NCBI GenBank assembly: GCA_036417435.1
Contig: CM070901.1
Location: 65,964,501-66,028,500 of the forward strand
DNA length: 64,000 nt
DNA from: Inia geoffrensis
Lineage: Eukaryota > Chordata > Mammalia > Artiodactyla > Iniidae
Direction: 5' to 3'
Every line of letters begins with the position of its first letter. The stretch's first letter is position 1. The notes under the pieces are model-generated. The model saw only the letters and a program-made list of their open reading frames with translations, was not told the origin of the DNA and did not search any database. Positions 33,880 to 45,504 of the stretch are shown piece after piece. Both the position numbers and the translations under genes were made by a program.

Positions 33880-35665
33880 TAGGTATTTTCCAGGCACTGT
33901 AGTAGGTATTGGAAATACATCAACAAATGAGATATGTCCCTGCTTTCTCTTGCCTTGCAATCTATTAGATGAGATAAATACTAAATATAATAAAGTATCT
34001 AAGACACAGAGATATAAGTCTAGACAAAGAAAATTAATTGTACAAAACAGAAAATGACTCATTCTACCAGAAGGAGCTGGGAGCGCCTGTGGGGCATCAA
34101 GAGTAGAGTAAGAATTCACAGAGAGAAGTAATTTTTAGCTAAATCTTCAAGTATAAAGTATTTGATTGAAAGATTTGAGTGGTGTGGACATTAAACTTTG
34201 AGGCAAGGTATGGAGATAAGTCACTGAAAGCCTTTTATCACCTTCTAAAGGGGTTGAACTTTAGCCTATAAAATGTAGGGAACCATGGAAGAAAAACACT
34301 ATGCTTTGGAAACATCATTCTGGTGGTTATTTGAGGGATGCAAGTCAAGTTAGGTGACAGTTGTAAGAATGAAAACAGAGATGATGAGATAATGATGGCA
34401 GTGAGGTGCATGTGGGGATAAATAAAAGAAATATAAAATAAGGAATATCCCTACAATTTAATGGGTGAGTAAATGTTAGCAGATCAACAAAAGGGAAGAG
34501 ACTAGAGTGACTCCCAGTTTCTGACTCCCAGTTAAATGACTGGGTCTTGCCTTGAGTTTTAAAAGGGAGGATAGATATAGGGTGCAGATAGAGAAAGATG
34601 CAAGGTTTAAGGAGATGTTTTAAAAATTATGATTAAATGACCTTGATCATGTTTATATCCTATTTGAAAGGAGTTAGAAAAAGAAAGGATAGTAAATACA
34701 TGATAGAAGAGGATAATGAAGGTATAAGCTCACTTATAGGAATAGGCAATCAAATGTAGAAAATGTGAAGAAAATAGTACTGAACTGGAGAAGAGAAACT
34801 GCTTCCTTTGATATAGAAACAGAAACAGCAAGGGCGAATATACACTTAAATAAGTTGAAGGTTTGTAGGGTCAGAGGTAAGATGGTAAGGGATTACCTGC
34901 TGATAACCTCATTTTTTCCCTATAAAAATCTGCTGAAGTTGCGGGAGAGATGGAGTAAGGATCTGTGGAGTGTAAAGAAAGTATGAACTAGCTAGCTCCT
35001 ATGAGGGATGGAAGAGAGACTGAGCAGAGACGGGTAAAAGGTTTGTCACAGAGTACAGGGGGTACCACTGAGATGGAGTCCACACATTTCTAGTGGTAAC
35101 AGTACACATACGTATGTAATAGCGTATGTAATAGCCTTTTGTAATGCTCAGCAGTTCAAGTGTATGAGTGGTGAGGGTACATGTCTGGGTTTATCCATGG
35201 TTATGAATTGACAGGGAGGATATAGAGGTTTGATTCTGTGGCCATTGAAGTACTAGTGAGAGTAATTTAAGAGACTTACTAGAGCCTTAGACTGAGTAGG
35301 AAAAGAAGGGAAAGCGTAAAGAAAATGATGAATTGAGAACAAAAGGAAAAATGTAAGCAAAAATGTCTCAAAGAGGTTGAAGAATATGTTGACATAAGGG
35401 AGTAAAATGGCTATAAGGATAGGATATAATAGTCAGATCTTGGAATACTGCAATTTACCATCCCAGAGGTGAGAGCATTCCAAGGTCCAAGTTCAGTCAT
35501 GTGCTCAGGTTATTGAAGTGGAAGAACTTTGGGGTCAAGGAGCTTAAGACCATGTTGTTGGTTGAGCATCCACATGCATGATGCAATCATAGGTGATCTT
35601 GGCAGGAGTTGGGGTGGAAATGAAGATTGTGAGTCATACCAGAATGCTTAATGACAAGGGATGTG
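33880..35665 (-). mobile_element. Long L2 relic (antisense)
   Basis: Begins with the antisense L2 3' end ('ccaggcactgtagtaggtat' near 33890) and continues about 1.8 kb of purine-rich antisense L2 body, including 'catcattctggtggttattt' and 'aggtgatcttggcagga'. One of the longest ancient LINE stretches here. Internal boundaries are approximate. Confidence 0.6.
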
Positions 35666-35734
35666 GGATGTAATATGGGATAAATAATGAACAGATGATC
35701 ATTTATTCAACTCAGAGTTTATACCATGTTACTC

Positions 35735-35895
35735 AGGTATTATTTTACTTAATCTTTATAACCTATGACACAGACATGACTATTAGTCTCATTTTACAGA
35801 TAAAGAGAGATTTAAGTTGGAACCCCCCAAACAAAAACCATTCAGCCAGTAAGTGATAAAGCTAGAATTCAAGTCCACATTTTTTGACTACACAT
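35735..35895 (-). mobile_element. MIR SINE (antisense)
   Basis: 'ctcattttacagataaagag' followed by 'ccagtaagtgataaagctag' and 'attcaagtccaca' match antisense MIR. Confidence 0.8.
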
Positions 35896-35899
35896 CCTT

Positions 35900-38800
35900 T
35901 TTTCTTTCCAGGATAAGATACTGTCTTAACAAACATAAAATTTTACTCCTTCCGGCACACATTTCACAGGGGTACTCTAAAGATATAAGGCCTTAATCCA
36001 AACCAAAAATACAAAAATATGTAATTTAAAGCACATTGGTTTAAGTAAAAGGTGGTTTCCTAGAAGCCTCTGGTTGAAGAGAAGAGTGTTTCTGCCAGTT
36101 TGTACCAAGGAAAAAGACTTATGTATACACAGGAGGCATAACCCTTCCTCAGATGCCTGAAGTAGAGTGGAACTGACCCTCTGCCACACCACAAATGCTA
36201 CTTGATGTTGAACCCAGCTTGATTACACCTTTAAGTTGTCAGATGAAGAGGTCACAAACTAAGGGATGGAGCATCCAATATGCTACTTAAATTATTTCTG
36301 CTTAAAAACAACAACATAAAAAAGTGGATTTAAAAAAAAAAAAGTGGATGGCTCAGATCTTGTTGTTTATCTCTCTCTAATGACTCTCAATTCCCTCTCA
36401 AAGATAAAAGTACTGATAATTATTTAAACAAAATGTTTTTAAAACACCAAGCTTTCTGGGAGGAAGAATCACACTCTGTACTTTTGGACAACATTATGAC
36501 CATTTATTCCTGCTGTTTGACTCACCATAACTATGAAGGCAGAAAATTAAAAACGAAAAAAAGAATTAATTTCTTTTTACCACTTTCCTTTGATTTTTGC
36601 ATCCAGCGTTTATCCGTGAAGGAATGAGGTTTGGGGGAGTCCTTGGTGCTCCTTCCCTACCCAATAGTAGTACCTGGAATATGGGAGGCACTCAAGAAAT
36701 GGTAACTAAGTTACATTTAACCTAGTAACTAAGTCAGGGGACTATCAGGAGAAAAAACATTTCAATAGTGGGAGGTACAAATACCCAAAACCACTTCTAT
36801 AGAGGTTAGAAAGGTAAAAGAACTGAATTCAAGAATCTGAGGAAGTAATCTCTTCCTTGACTATAGGTTAGAGTGAATATTTGGAGGACTCAAGAAAGGG
36901 CGCCTCATTGAGGCAAATGTATAATGGTCAGATTGCCATGAATTTGGATGGAGTGAACCTACAGATGGCAAGATAAAAGCAAATTAAAATTATAGAAATA
37001 ATAAGATCCACAAATGTTAAGCAAGCTATTTTCAGATGACGCTTTATGAAAAGAGCTTGAGTTGTAAAATTCAGGTAATGAAGTCCCTGAGGTTCTTTAC
37101 CGTATAAGGTGTGGGCGTGAGTGGGGAGTAGGGGACAAGCTGACCTGAGAGGTGAGCTGCACAGGATACCACCTAGACCACTTTGTGAAATCAAGTTCTT
37201 CCTCCCAGCAAGGAATTCACTCCTACTCAAAGAGACACAGGAATCGCCACCCCATGGAGATGTCTAAGGTGAGAAAGAACTTTGATGTTGATAACAGTGA
37301 TGGAAAAAGGCTCAACGATCTGTGTGACTTGGAGAGAGGGCTTCTAGGTACAGTGGGAGCAATCACTGGGGGACTGAATAAAGAGGCGGGGGACCCTCTA
37401 ATCAATGGGGAAGGGGACTACCTTGCACACAGTAGCGGATGTAGAAAATGATGGCGATAGTGGCATAAAGCAATATGTTTGCCATCCGAGGACCATGCCA
37501 TCCCAATCCAGTCCCATGGTGTCTGCAGCACAGAGACAGCTGCCTAGAAAACTGGCCCTACATAGAACCATTTAACAGATGGCATCTTAGACTTTCTAGC
37601 AACATGCCATCCAAGAGCAAGAATGGACACCTATGGGCATGCCAACCCTCAAGAAATCATGTCCTATTACTAAAATAACTACTAAAATACTGACACTAAT
37701 GGATGTTCTGAGTAAATGCCTTATGAGGAGAAGGCAATGTACTTGAGTAAAATCTAATTAACCACAGAGTGTTCACCTCTTGTCCCAGAATGTGAACTGG
37801 CTTCTCAATTCCAGTGTTAATCACATTGGCCAGTTTGGCTATTGATTTGTGACCTATAGATTGTTAGCTCCATTATACAGACTAGGTTATTTTCTTTTGA
37901 GTGGGTTTCTTTGATTATGATATTATTGCCCTGGAGAGCCCAATTTAGGACAGACCCAGGTCCTAACCTTTTGGGGAGGGAGTAGAGAGATAAAATGACT
38001 GGATGAAAAATACCTGTTTTTCACAGGAATGCAGAGGTTAACTAGGAGAATAATATAGTAAAATAATGTTTTCGAAATATTAACCTTTTTTTCCCCCTGA
38101 TATTTCCCCATTTCCCTTCTTTCTATACAAGATATTAGTTATCTGTGCTCATCATTCCAGGAAAGGTCACAAAGCTTGTGAGTCTCTTGATCCTGGCTTT
38201 GTTTTCCTAAAACCTTACAGGAAGGGGTTAGAGGAGAGACAAAAATGTTTGGAAAACATATGGATTGAGAAAAATGAGGTGTTCCCCCTTCCTACACTAG
38301 AAAAATACTCTTCCAGGCTTGGGAAAGGAAAGAGCAATGCAGGGGAGTTTATGAGAACAGAGTTCTGTGGGCCTGAGAGAGAGAATGGCCCTATGCCTTT
38401 CTTCTCTGGCATAATCTCAGGAGGTGGTATGAAGGCTGTGGCACTCTCAAGAGCAGAGAATGGACCCAGTTCTGTAGACAGGCCCAGGAAAGGTGACAAA
38501 AACCTCAGAGAGGGTATGGATGCAGAGATGTCCAAAGGCAGACTTTAAGAGATAGCTGAAAAACAGGACAAGGACTTCTGTGCCTTTATGCACAAGAAAA
38601 AAAGGGACAGAGAGAATTCCAGTACTGGAGGAGCCACAGAGAGAGGACCAAAGGTCATCACATTGATGACTGGTGTGCATAGATAAATGAGTTCCAGACA
38701 GCATCCTCACCCCGGGGCTTGGCCTTCACAAGCTCTCATCAAGTCTTAGACGCAAATTGGGGAAAGGAGAGGAAACACATAAAGTTTCTGCCACAATAGC

Positions 38801-38995
38801 AGAATAGAGGCTAGAAATCCAGTTTAGGCTGAGTTATTAAACAGAAATGTTAAATTTACTTCACATCTGAATTTGAGGCCTCAGATTTATAATAAGTAAA
38901 CTGTCAGTTGGCAACTTCGTGCATTTATGTCTTGGGTCCCCTACCAGGTGCACATACTGAGACAAAAATGTGTCTTACACGTCCTTATATTTCCT
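35900..38995. other. Long unassigned stretch, no supported gene
   Basis: About 3.1 kb that is almost free of recognised repeats. A weak L2/MIR 3'-end match lies near 36625-36710. Frames at 37152-37451 (plus, 99 codons) and 38215-38548 (opposite-strand pair) have no recognised domains, and the pairing suggests chance. Confidence 0.5.
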
Positions 38996-39004
38996 TCAGT
39001 ATTT

Positions 39005-39140
39005 AATAACCACTCAATCATTTAACATATTTGTAAAACACCAATGGGTTTCCAGGACTGCTTAGTTCCTGAGGGTATGTCTTTGAACAAAACTGGGGAT
39101 GTTCCTGGTTTCATGGAGTTCACAGTCTAGTGCAAGAGAT
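39005..39140 (-). mobile_element. L2 3'-end relic (antisense)
   Basis: 'gtatgtctttgaacaaaact' and 'catggagttcacagtctagt' match antisense L2 text. Confidence 0.6.
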
Positions 39141-39297
39141 GGACAACATTCTGATGGCCCTCAGAAGAATGTACAATCCACCCCATTCAAGGACTCAAGA
39201 TCACAGAAATTCTTCTGGTCTGGGCTCAGAACCAGACTGCTTCATCTCCTCTGTCCTTGGATGTTCTGCTTCTGGTGGTGTGGAAATCAGTGAAGCA

Positions 39298-39414
39298 CAC
39301 AAACATTATGGAAGAACATTGGTACAGCTGGAGACAGGGAAGGGCATGTGATATCTGACTCCTAAAAGCCAGTGGGAGTTATTATTATGTGAATCCTGGC
39401 AGTTGCAGAAGTTC
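39298..39414 (+). repeat. Inverted duplication, left arm (117 bp)
   Basis: Aligned base by base against the reverse complement of 40875-40991: 110 of 117 positions match with no gap. The differing bases cluster at the outer end and near the middle. The arm ends abruptly at 39414, where the text changes to a MIR-like/AT-rich segment. Confidence 0.9.
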
Positions 39415-39438
39415 CAATTATTATTTGCTGTTGGGAGG

Positions 39439-39507
39439 ATTATATTTAATAAATTATTAAATATTATAATGAATATAATAATTTATTATATTTAATAAAT
39501 TATTAAA
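39439..39507. repeat. AT-rich 46-bp-offset tandem duplication
   Basis: A 23-base block is repeated perfectly at 39439-39461 and 39485-39507, so the period is 46 bp. The block is almost pure A/T and partly self-complementary. Confidence 0.92.
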
Positions 39508-39526
39508 CATTTAAAACATTAAAAAT

Positions 39527-39751
39527 GACAACTAGGGATTCCCTGGTGGCTCAGTGGTTGGGAGTCCGCCTGCCGTTGCAAGGGACACGGGTTCGTGCCC
39601 CGGTCCGGGAAGATCCCACATGTCGCGGAGCGGCTGGGCGCGTGAGCCATGGCCGCTGAGCCTGCGCATCTGGAGCCTGTGCTCCGCAACGGGAGAGGCC
39701 ACAGCAGTGAGAGGCCCGCGTACCGCAAAAAAAAAAAAAAAAAGACAAGTA
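39527..39751 (+). mobile_element. CHR-2-type SINE
   Basis: The element is 39535-39743, 'gggattccctggtggctcag' to an A-run of about 18. The flanks GACAACTA (39527-39534) and GACAAGTA (39744-39751) are an imperfect target duplication. High CpG content. Confidence 0.93.
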
Positions 39752-39754
39752 TGT

Positions 39755-40285
39755 GGTCTGTTAAATTGTGAAAGTGTACCACGTATTATGTAAAGGAATT
39801 AATCCACATATTAAATTCCACGTATTAAGATTAAGGAATATTTTAAAAGCAGAATATAAAACAGTCTGCACAGCCTGAAAAAAAGAGATGAACAATATTC
39901 AAATGAACAACTATATGACATTTTAGGTGGTGATTAGGGACGTGAAAATTATAAATCAGAGCAAGAGAGGTATCTAGAGTATTCACCAGTTTTGAATACA
40001 TGATACTTGCCCAGTGAAGCTGTTAAACTGACTTGACTGGAACTCATGATTTTTGAAACACTGACAATCATTTCAATAAGCTAAGAACATTTTCTCAAGA
40101 AAGCCAAAATAGGCAAGTGAGAGAAGCAAATATTTATGTAGGATTCTTAAATAAAACAAACCAGCCAAAGACCTTATTAGTAAAATAAAGGGAAATAAAA
40201 GTAAAAATCACACAAGGAACAAATATATTTTTATTAATTTAAATCCAAACATGCCTGATTCCAAAACTTGTGAAGTGTTACTGTA
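39755..40285. other. Unassigned AT-rich sequence
   Basis: No repeat or exon recognised. Confidence 0.45.
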
Positions 40286-40287
40286 TC

Positions 40288-40490
40288 GTGAACAAAAAAC
40301 ATAGGCTTTGGATCTGAATCCTGCTTTAGTTATATTACCTCGGCAAGTTACTTAATTTTTCTTAACTTTTTTTTTCAGTCTTATAACATAAAAGGAGATT
40401 AGTAATTCCAAACTCATTGATTTGCTGTTGGGAAGATTATAAATTATAATTTTAAAATACTGTAAGCACCCAATAAATGATAATTATTAA
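40288..40490 (+). mobile_element. MIR SINE (sense)
   Basis: 'taggctttggatctgaatcc', 'ggcaagttacttaatttttc' and 'ccaataaatgataattatta' in MIR order. It contains 'tttgctgttgggaagattat' (40421-40440), which recurs with one change at 39424-39443. Confidence 0.75.
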
Positions 40491-40874
40491 AAAAAAAACA
40501 GCTCCCTTCCATGTAACCCCTCACAGATATGTGTGGATGACATACAGAAGTGGGAACAGAAAGAATGTATACTGGTAATACGTCACTGGTTTAAGAGCAG
40601 AGTGGAACACGGGGATATTTTGAAGCAATCAGAGGATGTCTTCAGCGTTCTTTTTTGGAATTTGCACTTGACCTCCATTCCCCAGCATTTATCTAGGTGA
40701 CCTCCTTTCCTTGTAGAAGGTATAGTCAGTCTGTTACCTGAGTACCCAGTGCTCAGGGCTCCTGCCTCTCATGCATTCCTCCCAAGCAAGCCCCTGTCCC
40801 CCTGCTGGCCACTCTAGATTTGCTGATGCCATGTTCTCTCTCCCTTTCCAGTCTATAATTCTGTGAGTGATGGA

Positions 40875-40991
40875 GAACTTCTGCGACTGCCAGGATTCAC
40901 ATAATAATAACTCCCACTGGCTTTTAGGAGTCAGATATCACAGGCCATTCCCTGTCTCCAGCTGTACCAATGATCTTCCATCATACTTGTG
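40875..40991 (-). repeat. Inverted duplication, right arm (117 bp)
   Basis: Reverse-complement partner of 39298-39414 (about 94 percent identity, no gaps). The centre-to-centre distance is about 1.6 kb. The intervening 1460 bp include a CHR-2 SINE and a MIR. Confidence 0.9.
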
Positions 40992-40999
40992 GTTCCCTC

Positions 41000-41180
41000 C
41001 ATTATAATTATTTGCTGCACTGTATTGCAATCATCTGTTTATAGATCTCTCTCTCCTCAGGGGCCGTAAGAGCTTTAAGGCTGAACCTGTCTTAGTTTAT
41101 CTTTAACCACAGCGCTGGATGTAAACTGGGAGTTCAGATATTTAATTCAGCAAGTGAAGGAATAAACCATCATCATTATT
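41000..41180 (+). mobile_element. L2 3'-region relic (sense)
   Basis: 'gtaagagctttaaggctgaa', 'ccacagcgctggatgta' and 'aagtgaaggaataaacc' resemble sense L2. Diverged. Confidence 0.5.
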
Positions 41181-41184
41181 TAAT

Positions 41185-42135
41185 ATGCACAGAACACTTT
41201 GGCTCCGTGCCTAGCATGATACTAGTGATGTTACATGTAGTAAAATATACATTTTAGTATTCTCCTTCTGAGATAAGGTTTTGAGTTTGGTTTAAATAAC
41301 TCAAAGTGTGTGCATCTAAAAGAGAAATGTATCAGGCCAAACCAGAGGGAGGGCCAGTGGAGAGAGAAATTTTTAGCAGATGAGGGCTTTTAGCTTTCCC
41401 AAATCTCATGTAAATATAGCTGCATTTTTCTGCCTCTGTGTAATATGGGCTTTGGCTTTAGGATTCTGAATGTCACTGTAGAAAGACAAAGATACAGAAA
41501 GGGAAAGGGCTTTGCCATTATTAAGCCATCTCTATTTACTCCAGATTTATATCCATCTCCCACCCACCCACAGCTAACTTCTGTAAAGGGCATTAATTCG
41601 TCAAGTTATTTTTTTGAAACCATCTGACGATTCTTCCTGAAGCTGAAAATTTCCCAGATGAGTATCTTGAGAACTAGTTGGGTTTCTTCCCTCATAACAT
41701 TCAAAACCAGCAATTAATTCTTCTGTGAACAGATTCAAACCACAAAGGTTGTAAACGACATTGGAAGAAGCCAAACTGGCTGCAAGCATAAATATTTTCC
41801 TCAACATGGATTGCAAATTGCTTGCATCTTAGCTCTGCAGAAAGGGCCAGGGCTGGTGGGAATGCAGTAACTGGGGACTAGTAATCCCCATCCATGTGTC
41901 TCCCTAGGGAGGACTGTCCTTTAAGGTGCCATAGGGATCAGTTAATGAGGCCAGCCTGTGGTCTTGGGTCATGTCTGAAAGAGGAAACAACAAAATCTTC
42001 ATGGGAAAATTACGTGAAAATAAAAATAGCCAGAATATACAAGTATTATCTAGCACCCTAGGGAGGTTATAAGTATAGCCTGAAAAAGAGAAAAGGGGCA
42101 TGGGGTGGGGGAGAGAGGGGTAATGGAAAAAAAAA
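41185..42135. other. Unassigned sequence, no gene seen
   Basis: Nothing recognised. Overlapping short frames on both strands (41390-41816). An A-run lies at about 42125-42140. Confidence 0.45.
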
Positions 42136-42139
42136 AAAA

Positions 42140-42280
42140 ACTGGATTAGGAGTTTAGTCCCAACTGTGTTAGACTTTCGAGTGTGTGTGTTGTTATCTTT
42201 CTCTGGACCTCAGTTTCCTTCTGGAAATGTCACTTTCTGCGAGATACTTTCTAGTGCTAACATTCTATAGTGCTGCTCTC
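42140..42280 (+). mobile_element. MIR-family SINE (sense)
   Basis: 'ctctggacctcagtttcctt' then 'actttctagtgctaacattc' match a MIR/MIR3 core and 3' part. Confidence 0.6.
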
Positions 42281-42599
42281 AAGAACAGAAAGAAGGTAAT
42301 ATTTTGCCATTTGGTGGCAGGCTGGTAGTTTGAAGATCCCCCATCCTCCTCACCTCACATTCACCAGTTGAATACTTAAGAGAGAACAAAACTCATGTTG
42401 TTAGATCCCCAAAGGGAATTCTAGATTTAAATAATCCTAAGAATCCTTTCCCAATCTTACCCTCCCAAACCACAAATCCCCTTCCTGTGGGTTTCCCACT
42501 CACCCAGTCAGAATTCTTCCTTTTTGCTTTCAATAGCCCCCAGTCGGTATTGCCAAAAAACACATCACATTATTTCATAAGTATTTCTTTGGTTGTCGA

Positions 42600-42760
42600 A
42601 TCTAGACTAGAATGGACTAGAATTACAGCTCCTTGATGAAAAGGATTGTGTCTTAATCACTTCACTGTTCTCAGGATTCATGGTAGTACTTGGTGCATAG
42701 TAGGACTTCAAAAAAATAAGTGCTAAATGGAAGAATAAATGAATGATTGTGTTGAAAAGA
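42600..42760 (+). mobile_element. L2 3'-end relic (sense)
   Basis: 'cagctccttgatgaaaagg', 'gtacttggtgcatagtagg' and 'agaataaatgaatgattg' are in the order of the L2 3' end. Confidence 0.72.
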
Positions 42761-42764
42761 AATG

Positions 42765-43730
42765 TGAGCACACGAAAAAGGGAAAGGTGGCTGACAACAT
42801 TACCTTCCAAATTCTTTCAGATCTGAGATTGTTAAACTTTTATTGATCTAATTAATAGTTTTCTAAATATCAGCATGATTTTGTGATGATGTTCTTCAAC
42901 ATCAACCTTCACTGTCTGTTTTCTTAGACTTTTATGTACCTGTTTCTTGCACTTAACATTTCTGCCTTTCTCTCCTCCCACACCAGGATATCAGCATTGT
43001 TAGACTGACAGTTACTTTCATCCTTCTTTCCCCTCCATATATGGACAGTATTCTTTGTTCCCCTGTCTTGGGCTGACAGGTTGGGAAAAAAGCATCTTTT
43101 GAAACTGATTACCAAATTGTTTAAGTGATGTACTTTTTTTGTGTGAAGTTCCTTTTAAGCAAAGATGCTGTTGCAATTAATTATAAACCAATCTTAATGA
43201 CACTCTTTTATTGGATGGATGTGTATCTGCCTACTGACTAATTAATCATCATCCTAGCCTTTTCACCAACTTCCTCTTCCTCTTCTCCCATTCTTGTACC
43301 CTCTATATCCTCAAGCTCCATTTAACTTTAGAAAAGATGGTTTCATTCTGTCCTAATTTATTCCTGATCACTGATTTTCAATGTTGATTTAGATTATAAA
43401 TAAAACATCAAAGAACCAGAGTGTAGATTTCAGAGTATCTTGACATGGGAAACCTGTAGAAGTGGAGCCTTACTTCAACACTTTGATCCTAGAAGAAACA
43501 GAGTGAAAACCTTATGTCTTTATTAGAAAAGTGGTGCAGAAAATTGGCTCACCCTGGAGGGGTCTAAGGGCTTATTTAAACACACCCAATGCTCAAATTA
43601 TCCCCCTTTAAGAGCTTCCAAGTAGAATCATGAAATAACTTCATCAAAGATTAGATTCATATTTGCAATCTGCTGGTGTATTGGTGTAATTTAGAATGAT
43701 AGAATATTAAATTTACTGTAGCTAGCCCTT
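42765..43730. other. Unassigned sequence, no gene seen
   Basis: No repeat or exon recognised over about 1 kb. Confidence 0.45.
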
Positions 43731-43734
43731 TCAC

Positions 43735-43850
43735 TTTTACAGATGAGGTAACTGAGGTCCAGAATGGAGTGGCTTATTTAATGTTACACAGACAATTAGT
43801 GACAAATCTAGGATTAGAATCCATATCTAGTGCTTCTCTTTTAGCAATCT
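43735..43850 (-). mobile_element. MIR SINE (antisense)
   Basis: 'ttttacagatgaggtaactg' followed by 'ggattagaatccatatctag' match antisense MIR. Confidence 0.78.
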
Positions 43851-44249
43851 GGTTTTTTCCCTGCCAGCTTCCATGGAGAAATTTTCACCTTCTAAATCAC
43901 TTCCTACTTGCTTTGAGTTTGCCTCTAGAAAGCCCCTGACAGAATACAATATGCAACTGGGGATATGGTGCATTCTCATAGCACTCACTGCCATAAATTT
44001 GGTTTTCAGATTAGCTCCTGGCCCCTACCCTGAGAGAATCGGGTGCATCAGACAGGTACACTTGGATGTCAGAGGTAGAAGTAAGGAAATGGCTGAAACA
44101 GCATTTCTAAACCTGTGTTTTGCAGATGCTCATTATCTTAAGATGCTATTTATGGGCCAAAAAAGGTAATCATGGTAAAATCAATTGAGAAATACTGGAA
44201 TAAACACAGTTAAGTGAAATTTTTAACTTTTACTCTGCAAAATACTCTG

Positions 44250-45262
44250 TAAAGAGAATGAAAAAACAAGCTACAGGCAGAAAATATTTGCAAACCACAT
44301 ATTTGACAAAAGATTTATCAAGTATATATAAAGAACTCCTAAAAAAATTACAACTGGAAAAATAGGCAAAAGATGTGAAAAAGATATTTCATCAAGAAGA
44401 GTATACAGATGGCAAGTAAATGCATGAAAAGATGTTCAACATCATTAAACACTAAGGAAAAGAAAACCCCACAAGATACCACTATACACCCACTAGAATG
44501 GCTATAATCTAACAGACGAACAATAATAGGTGTTGACAAGGGTGTGGAGAAACTAGATCTCTCCTACATTGCTGATGGGAATGTAAAATGGTATGGCTAC
44601 TCTGGAAGATAATTTGGCAGCTTCCTAGAAAACTAAATATATACTTAACATACAATTCAGCAATCACATTCCTGGGGGTTTATTGCAGAGAAATGAAATG
44701 TCCACACAAAAATGTATATGAGTGTTCATAGAACATTATTTGTAAGCTTTATTTGTAATAGCCAAAAATTATAAACAATTCAAGTATCTTTCAATGGGTA
44801 AGTGTTTAAATAAACTGTGGTACATACATAATGAGAAAATGAATGGACAATTGATATATGTAGCAACTTGAAAGTATTTCAAGGGAATTATGCTGAACAA
44901 AAACAGCTAATCTCAGGGGCTTCCCTGGTGGCTCAGTGGTTGAGAGTCCGCCTGCCAATGCAAGGGACACGGGTTCGTGCACCGGTCTGGGAAGATCCCA
45001 CATGCCATGGAGCGGTTGTGCCCGTGAGCCATGGCCACTGAGCCTGTGGGTCTGGAGCCTGTGCTCCGCAATGGGAGAGGCCACAACAGTGAGAGGCCCA
45101 CATACTGCAAAAAAAAAAAAAAAAAAAGCTAATCTCAAAAGGTTACATGCTGTATGATACTATTTAAGTAACATTCTCAAAATTACCAAATTATAGAGTT
45201 AGCGAACATACTATTGGTTGCTGGAGGCTAAGGAAGGAGATGGGTATAACTATAAAGGAGTT
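44250..45262 (+). mobile_element. L1M 3' fragment, split by a SINE
   Basis: Sense, 5'-truncated L1 ORF2 tail. It opens 'ggcagaaaatatttgcaaac', with 'gtgtggagaaactagatctc' and 'tacattgctgatgggaatgt' following. After the SINE it resumes 'catgctgtatgatactattt'. Frames are broken. Confidence 0.82.
44905..45137 (+). mobile_element. CHR-2-type SINE with 11-bp TSD, inside L1M
   Basis: The element is 44916-45126. The duplication AGCTAATCTCA is perfect at 44905-44915 and 45127-45137. The host L1 is continuous if the SINE is removed. Confidence 0.95.
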
Positions 45263-45264
45263 AG

Positions 45265-45500
45265 CTGGAAATCTAGGCTGTAGTTATACATTTGGGAGTC
45301 ATCAACATACAGATGGCACACAAAGCCAGGAGATTAAGTGAGATCACTTTGGAGAAAGTTAAGATAGAAAAGATGAAAAGTCCAAGGACAAAGTCCTAGG
45401 TCTCGAGATAGTTAAGAATCCATGAGAAAAGGAGAGATCAACAAAAGAAACTAAGATGTGACCAGAGAGTGTTAGAATGGTGGGATTATGGGGTGACATT
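45265..45500 (-). mobile_element. L2 relic (antisense)
   Basis: 'tttgggagtcatcaacatac', 'agattaagtgagatcacttt' and 'aaggacaaagtcctaggt' match antisense L2. It directly follows the L1M fragment, which probably inserted into it. Confidence 0.7.
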
Positions 45501-45504
45501 ATTT

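Noticed and set aside
33646..34119. 157-codon minus-strand open frame
   Set aside because: It crosses the CHR-2 SINE at 33670-33869 and the L2 relic. The same Arg/Ala/Gly-rich text appears wherever a CHR-2 SINE is read in antisense (for example 14921-15163, 27351-27616, 39519-39782), so it is SINE-derived.
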